Below are positions 59,213 to 64,000 of a stretch of 64,000 nt of DNA, one piece after another (the stretch's first letter is position 1; each line of letters starts with the position of its first letter). The position numbers and the translations under genes are program-made. Source of the stretch: Cladocopium goreaui. Lineage: Eukaryota > Sar > Dinophyceae > Suessiales > Symbiodiniaceae. The notes below the pieces were generated by a model. The model ran no database searches. It was not told the DNA's origin and was given only the letters and a program-made list of their open reading frames with translations. The DNA is taken from positions 36,001-100,000 of the forward strand of contig CAMXCT020001438.1 of the NCBI GenBank assembly GCA_947184155.2, given 5' to 3'.

Positions 59213-60873
59213 CACTGACCTTACGTCCGTACATCATATGCTCATCAGTGCTTGCCCCGCATGGCTAGGTGCATCCCCCCGACTAAACCTATACGCGTAA
59301 ACTACCATATACTTACTATTCACTCACTCTTGGGCACTTGGAATAAGGCCTTAATTTGTCATGTCAGATCACCAATCCGGGTGAATTCTGGTAGGATTCC
59401 CCCGTCCAGTCCGGACTAGCATGTTTCCCATTCTCTGCACAACAAACCTGCCTGGATCTGTGGTGACACGCACCACCGAGGCTGCGGACCATGCAAATCA
59501 CGGCACTACATGGATGGTTGACGTGTTGGAGCTCTACATGGGATGCCAACACGTCCATAGTCCCCCTGGCTGATATGACGTTGGATAGCGTCTCTCATTG
59601 TGGATCCCACTGTAGTTACAAAGCATCCAGGTTGGTAAGTGGAACTCATGGAACTTTTTGACTGATTCGTGGATACAAGCCAAAGATGGTGGATGATGGT
59701 GGGTTCTCAGATCTTTGACAAAAATGACAGCCTGCAGTTGGTTCCGTTGACGAACAATGCGTTTGAGATACTGCGATGACTTTTGAGGAAAGTCTAGCCG
59801 ATAGAAAGTTCAACCCGTCATGGACTGATTGGAGATGATTGGAGACGTCAAAGTCAGCTATATTCTCATTGGTTAGCACTTCCAGGCACTCAAAATATTG
59901 AAAAAAACCTACATGATCTGGCCGTTTGGTATCATTTGATGTTTCGGCTCAAAATACAGAAACATACAGAAACCAGTTTACGCATTCCTATGCGAAGTAA
60001 GAGGGCTTAGCAAAGGTTCAAGCATAGGGTCAAAATGCTTATGATATCTTATATGGTTATGTATGAATTTGGCGCTTCATATCATGGTATCATTTGGTCA
60101 CATTGTTTTTTTGAGGCTTTGGCACTGATTAACTCGATGGACTAAGTGTGTAGCCCCGGTTTCACAACTGCTCCTCGACACTGTTATGCATAAAACATCA
60201 GGAAAAATCTACATCCCTGGAAGCATAAAATCAAACAAACTGTATATATGTTTGAAGCCCTGATTTCTCAGCATGAACTGCCAACTTCCACAGGAAGCAA
60301 AGACCATTGATCTTCATTTAGCAACCAGTTTGGAAAAATCGATCTATCTTGGGAACTCCCTGTGATTTCGTGCATGGTGTCACTGCGATTTCTGAGTTCT
60401 CTTCCATGGGCTCTTGGGCACCACACGGTGTAGTTTTGCCTCAACCTGCACTGGCAATGGAGCCCTGTTTCTATGACCGCATCATTGAGTCCACTTCTAA
60501 GCATCATTTTGGTCAAAATCCCCTCCATTTGTTAAGTGGAATCAAACCACTTTCGATGACGATCGTTATGATTCATAAGTCGATTTCTGTTGATCCTTGA
60601 CAATCAATATGGGGTCAAACAATATGTACTTATGTGCATATTTTCAGGTTACATGTTGTCAATGTACGTATACTGTATGTACACATATGATCATATACAT
60701 ATAATTATAATTACATGTGTATATGTATATATATAGTTATATATATTATGTTTGTGATTGTCGGCTGCATCTATGTCTTTATATCTACATCTAAAACACC
60801 TAGGAATGACATCCCCAGAGAACAAACCACCCGTTTCAACCAGCACCACCCGTTGCCGCAGTTTTTCGCTCAC

Positions 60874-60917
60874 CGCGGAGGGCCGCTCCAGCGGATGCGC
60901 CGGATCCGTTCGCGCAC
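60874..60917 (-). CDS. Small basic exon (VRERIRRIRWSGPP)
   Basis: A TTTGCAG acceptor and a GTGAGC donor bound 44 nt of GC-rich sequence in AT-rich surroundings. The frame reads VRERIRRIRWSGPP. A second frame (HPLERPSAVSEKLRQR) is open through the donor, so reading frame and end are uncertain. Confidence 0.4.
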
Positions 60918-60997
60918 CTGCAAACATGGTGCTTTCATACAGGACGGGGCCCCCAAGATAGCGTTCAGTTGCCTAAAAAAGGTGGCTTAACTATGGT

Positions 60998-61490
60998 TTA
61001 TTCTAGCAGTTTCTTGCCCATATTCCAGGGCCGAACATATTCCATGCCAAAATAGCTGGGAAATTTCAGGGAATTGCGAAGACCCCTTTCAGGTGAAATT
61101 TGTATTTCATACAGTTTGCCAAGTACTCCTTTTCTTCTGGCATGTACGTTGTCGACTGCACATGTTCTTCCCCAAAGACGATCCTTACTTTCAACAATTT
61201 CTGGAAATGTCATAATCAATAATGTTGAGCTTTCAAAAAATGGATTAATAACGTTCTTTTTGGAATTTGTCATCTACACTTTTCAGGATCTCAAAACCCA
61301 ATTCAGAAGCTTTCAGCTTATGTTCTGGCACGCTTGGCTGGCCTTTCACCAGCAGCGCCATCCCCATCTTTCTTGACATCGTTGTGGCCCCGCAAAGAGC
61401 TCTGCACAACAGGATCTGGGAACACAAATCATCGACGATCCCGTTTTCTTCCGTGCAAAATAATTCCACACCGATAGAGTACGATGCCAC
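60998..61490 (-). pseudogene. Possible broken coding sequence
   Basis: Two overlapping minus-strand frames look protein-like: one ends LGFEILKSVDDKFQK at about 61250, and the next starts in another frame there and reads ESSTLLIMTFPEIVESKDRL, later KFPSYFGMEYVRPWNMGKKL. A single frameshift near 61255 would explain this. No family recognised; AT content is intermediate. Confidence 0.3.
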
Positions 61491-61679
61491 CCCTGGAGTG
61501 CGCTAATTTTCTGGAATGCGAAAATAAAACAGTATGCGTGGCCCCCTTCGGCCCCCTTCGACCTTCCCCATGGATCCAACACCATTTTTTTCCATCATAT
61601 ACCAGAAAATTATCACAATTCACCCTGCTGAACTGTTTTTTCCCCACCTGCCAGGTGAGGGTTGTTAGATTCTATGTCA

Positions 61680-61803
61680 GTTGCCTCCTCCTCCTTCTCC
61701 TTCTCCTCCTCCTCCTTCTCCTCCTCCTCCGCCTCCTCCTGCCTCGTCCTCCTCTCCTCCTCCTCCTCGTCCTCCTCGTCGTCCTCGTCGTCCTCGTCGT
61801 CCT
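61680..61803. repeat. (TCC)n trinucleotide repeat
   Basis: CCTCCTCCTTCTCC run passing into CGTCCTCGTCGTCC. Confidence 0.92.
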
Positions 61804-61826
61804 TGCTCAACTGCGACCGCGATCCA

Positions 61827-62010
61827 CAGTGTTCTCTGCCGGACCTCAACCACGACCATCCACGCCCAGTGTTCCCTGCCGGACCTCAACCACGACCATC
61901 CATGCCCAGTGTTCCCTGCCGGACCTCAACCACGACCATCCGCGCCCAGTGTTCCCTGCCGGACCTCAACCGCGACCATCCGCGCCCAGTGTTCCCTGCC
62001 GGACCTCATG
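61827..62010. repeat. 40-bp tandem repeat
   Basis: CAGTGTTCCCTGCCGGACCT, then CAACCACGACCATCCACGCC, nearly identical in about four and a half copies. Confidence 0.93.
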
Positions 62011-62029
62011 TAGGAAGATATGGGACAAA

Positions 62030-62570
62030 GAATGTGCAGAAGAAAGTTAGAAAGAATGCAGAAGATATGCCAGATAGAATGCCAGATAGAATGCCAGAAG
62101 ATATGTCAGAAAATATGCCAGAAGATATGCCAGATAGAATGCCAGATAGAATGCCAGAAGATATGTCAGATAGAATGCCAGAAGATATGCCAGATAGAAT
62201 GCCAGAAGATTTGCCAGATAGAATGCCAGAGATATGTCAGAATATATGCCAGAACATATGCCAGAAGATATGCCAGATAGAATGCCAGATAGAATGCCAG
62301 AAGATATGTCAGAATATATGCCAGAAGATATGCCAGATAGAATGCCAGAAGATATGTCAGATAGAATGCCAGAAGATATGCCAGAAAGAATGCCAGAAGA
62401 ATTGCCAGATAGAATGCCAGAAGATATGCCAGAAGATATGCCAGATCATATGCCAGAAGATATGCCAGATAGAATGTCAAATAGAATGTCAGAAGATATG
62501 TCAGATAGAATGCCAGAAGATTTGCCAGTAAGAAAATCTATAAATGTCATGGTGGGGATCACACGAAGTA
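62030..62570. repeat. AGAATGCCAGAT repeat, copy 2
   Basis: About 45 units of 11-12 bases alternating AGAATGCCAGAT and AGATATGCCAG, ending beside GGTGGGGATCAC as at 41.2 kb. Open frames on both strands (Met-Pro-Glu-Asp or Leu-Ala-Tyr repeats) follow from the period. Confidence 0.93.
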
Positions 62571-63022
62571 AAGTAATTCTTTTTTTTGGCCAAAATGGCC
62601 TGAAATGCGATAGTATGTGAAACTACAGACGTCTCACGCGAAAACTCCATTTTCCCCATATGCCAGAAAACGTGATTCCAGGCGATTTTAGCCAAAAAAA
62701 AACGAGAAAAAAAACGAAAAAAACGTTTCATTCACCGAAAACGAAGATTTATGGAATGCGCAGATATTTGACAGTATGTGTACCTCCCCAGCTGTCGAGT
62801 GCGATGGCGTCGCTGGAGTGCGAATGCGAAGAATTCTGAGTATGCCATGCGTGGCTGGTATAGAGACCACATAGGGAAATTTCGGGGCCAGAACCAAAAT
62901 TCCAATCCCAAAGCCAGCCCAAACTTCCAGGGGGTGGGTTCTATTTTTCCGAGTTCACCTTGGGTGAGGCCCCGGGGAAGAAACTTGCTAATTTTTACTC
63001 AGCCAACCTTTAAAAACGTTAC

Positions 63023-63191
63023 CTTTGACAACCCTGTCCTTCTTCGGTAGACAAATGAGGAAACTCCCTGATCAAAGCAGCCTTCAATTCATCCAACGTC
63101 CACAGCTGCTGTGGAACGACATAGGGGATAGAAAGCTGTGGAGGGGCATTCAGTGGATTCGCCATGGCCCAACTGTTCCCTCCAGATTGAG
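63023..63191 (-). CDS. Exon, 55 codons, Pro/Leu-rich, unknown
   Basis: A long open stretch between a TTTCAG acceptor and an AAAG/GTAACG donor. It encodes an NPLNAPPQLSIPYVV segment, then LWTLDELKAALIREFPHLST, probably a helix. An in-frame ATG in a GCCATGG context lies near the start, so it could alternatively be a first coding exon. It is the most upstream convincing coding island on the minus strand. Its relation to the TTLL gene is inferred only from strand and style. Confidence 0.55.
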
Positions 63192-64000
63192 CTGAAATGC
63201 CTATCAAAGTAACATACCAAAACCCAGGTCTGGAGTACGATGAAAACATGGTATGCGAAGATATTCTCTACATGGGAATGTTGCCTCTAGATTTATGGAT
63301 GTTTATGGTAGATACAACTATAATTCATCGGGTTTATCATCAAACAACTTGTAAGTGGGGAGAACCATCCTGTAGGATTTAGGAGCAAAATTGTGGTTTA
63401 ATGCAATTTAATGGGAATTCATTGGGTTTAGATAAGCTGGTGTAGTCCACTAAGATTTTCACTGCTGGGCTTCTGGTGGATACATACGTGTGTTTAGTCC
63501 GGTTCATAAACCAGCTTCGGGGGTGGGAATCACATTGTGCGGGTTTAGCATGGGCTTACCTAGTTTATGGTTTAGGTTGCAACCAGATGAAACGCAAACC
63601 TGAAATGAACCATGTATATATCCAACATGGACGTGGGCCCAGACTCATACCACAACAACCCAACCTTGACTGATCAAAACCTCAAACTGAAGATACAATT
63701 TCCGAAAAACAAAGCGAATCAACACATTGTTCAAAAACGCGGTGAGTCTGTGACTCGTTTCCCTGTTTCCCACAAGCATTCATATCCTTTGTTCATTGGT
63801 CTAGTCTAATCCATCTTTTTAGTTGTTACACCCCAACTTGTGCTCGTCCAGTTACCACGTTTGTTGATCCAAATGTTGTTAGCTGCTAGCTTACATATGC
63901 ACTACATACCCCATTTACATATAAAACTTATAAAACTGAACACCCCATTATACCCCATTAATATACCATCCCCGTTTGTTCAAGAAATCCACCTATATCC

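Noticed and set aside
62020..62620. Met-Pro-Glu-Asp and Leu-Ala-Tyr repeat frames
   Set aside because: Produced by the 11-12-base repeat; open on both strands.
1..64000. tRNA, rRNA or spliced-leader RNA genes
   Set aside because: No cloverleaf, rRNA core or spliced-leader sequence was recognised by eye; a tRNAscan or Infernal run would be decisive.

Overview
The window looks like eukaryotic nuclear DNA, most probably from a dinoflagellate; a Suessiales-type genome such as Polarella is my guess from style, not from a database match. Very short GC-rich coding islands (about 25-175 bp) lie in long AT-rich introns. Several inferred 5' splice sites are GC rather than GT. There is abundant (TA)n, (TCTA)n and foldback-repeat DNA, and TTTAGGG-type telomere-like sequence. 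No bacterial operon, ribosome-binding site, rRNA or tRNA is visible.

Every convincing coding island reads on the minus strand, so transcription runs from high to low coordinates. The recognisable core (53.3 to 49.3 kb) is a tubulin tyrosine ligase-like (TTLL, ATP-grasp) domain split over about nine exons. They contain the family signatures ILQKYVEKP, LRHWVLIRW, MWSSD, ILPQ, FGFDFTLDEDL and WLIEVN in the correct order, and splice phases agree from one exon to the next. About eight weaker exons lie upstream (63.2-54.6 kb). Downstream (49-3.1 kb) is a series of more than 30 small exons encoding charged, Ala/Glu/Arg-rich, probably coiled-coil protein. From 48.4 to 17.1 kb I could find donors and acceptors giving compatible phases across about 22 consecutive exons. 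That fits one very long transcript encoding a TTLL-type enzyme with a long C-terminal extension, or a TTLL gene followed by a second gene on the same strand.

The introns are the most unusual part. They hold several families of about 85-130 bp palindromic elements whose ends are CTGGT...ACCAG, i.e. GT at one end and AG at the other on BOTH strands. Several exon boundaries coincide with the end of such an element. These behave as expected of introner-like foldback elements.

Other repeat structures: a polypurine block inside a zone of 13 GGCATTCTAAGT-like motifs (0.17-2.15 kb); a hairpin satellite of about 22 copies (9.2-10.5 kb); an AT-rich array with interleaved inverted arms (41.6-43.6 kb); short GTCAGGCATGG repeats (43.7-44.2 kb); a TTTAGGG-type block followed by a GGTTCCAG array (44.4-45.9 kb); and TCC, 40-bp and AGAATGCCAG arrays (61.7-62.5 kb). 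The last of these recurs at 41.05-41.23 kb. The remaining long gaps are AT-rich introns in which I see only microsatellites.
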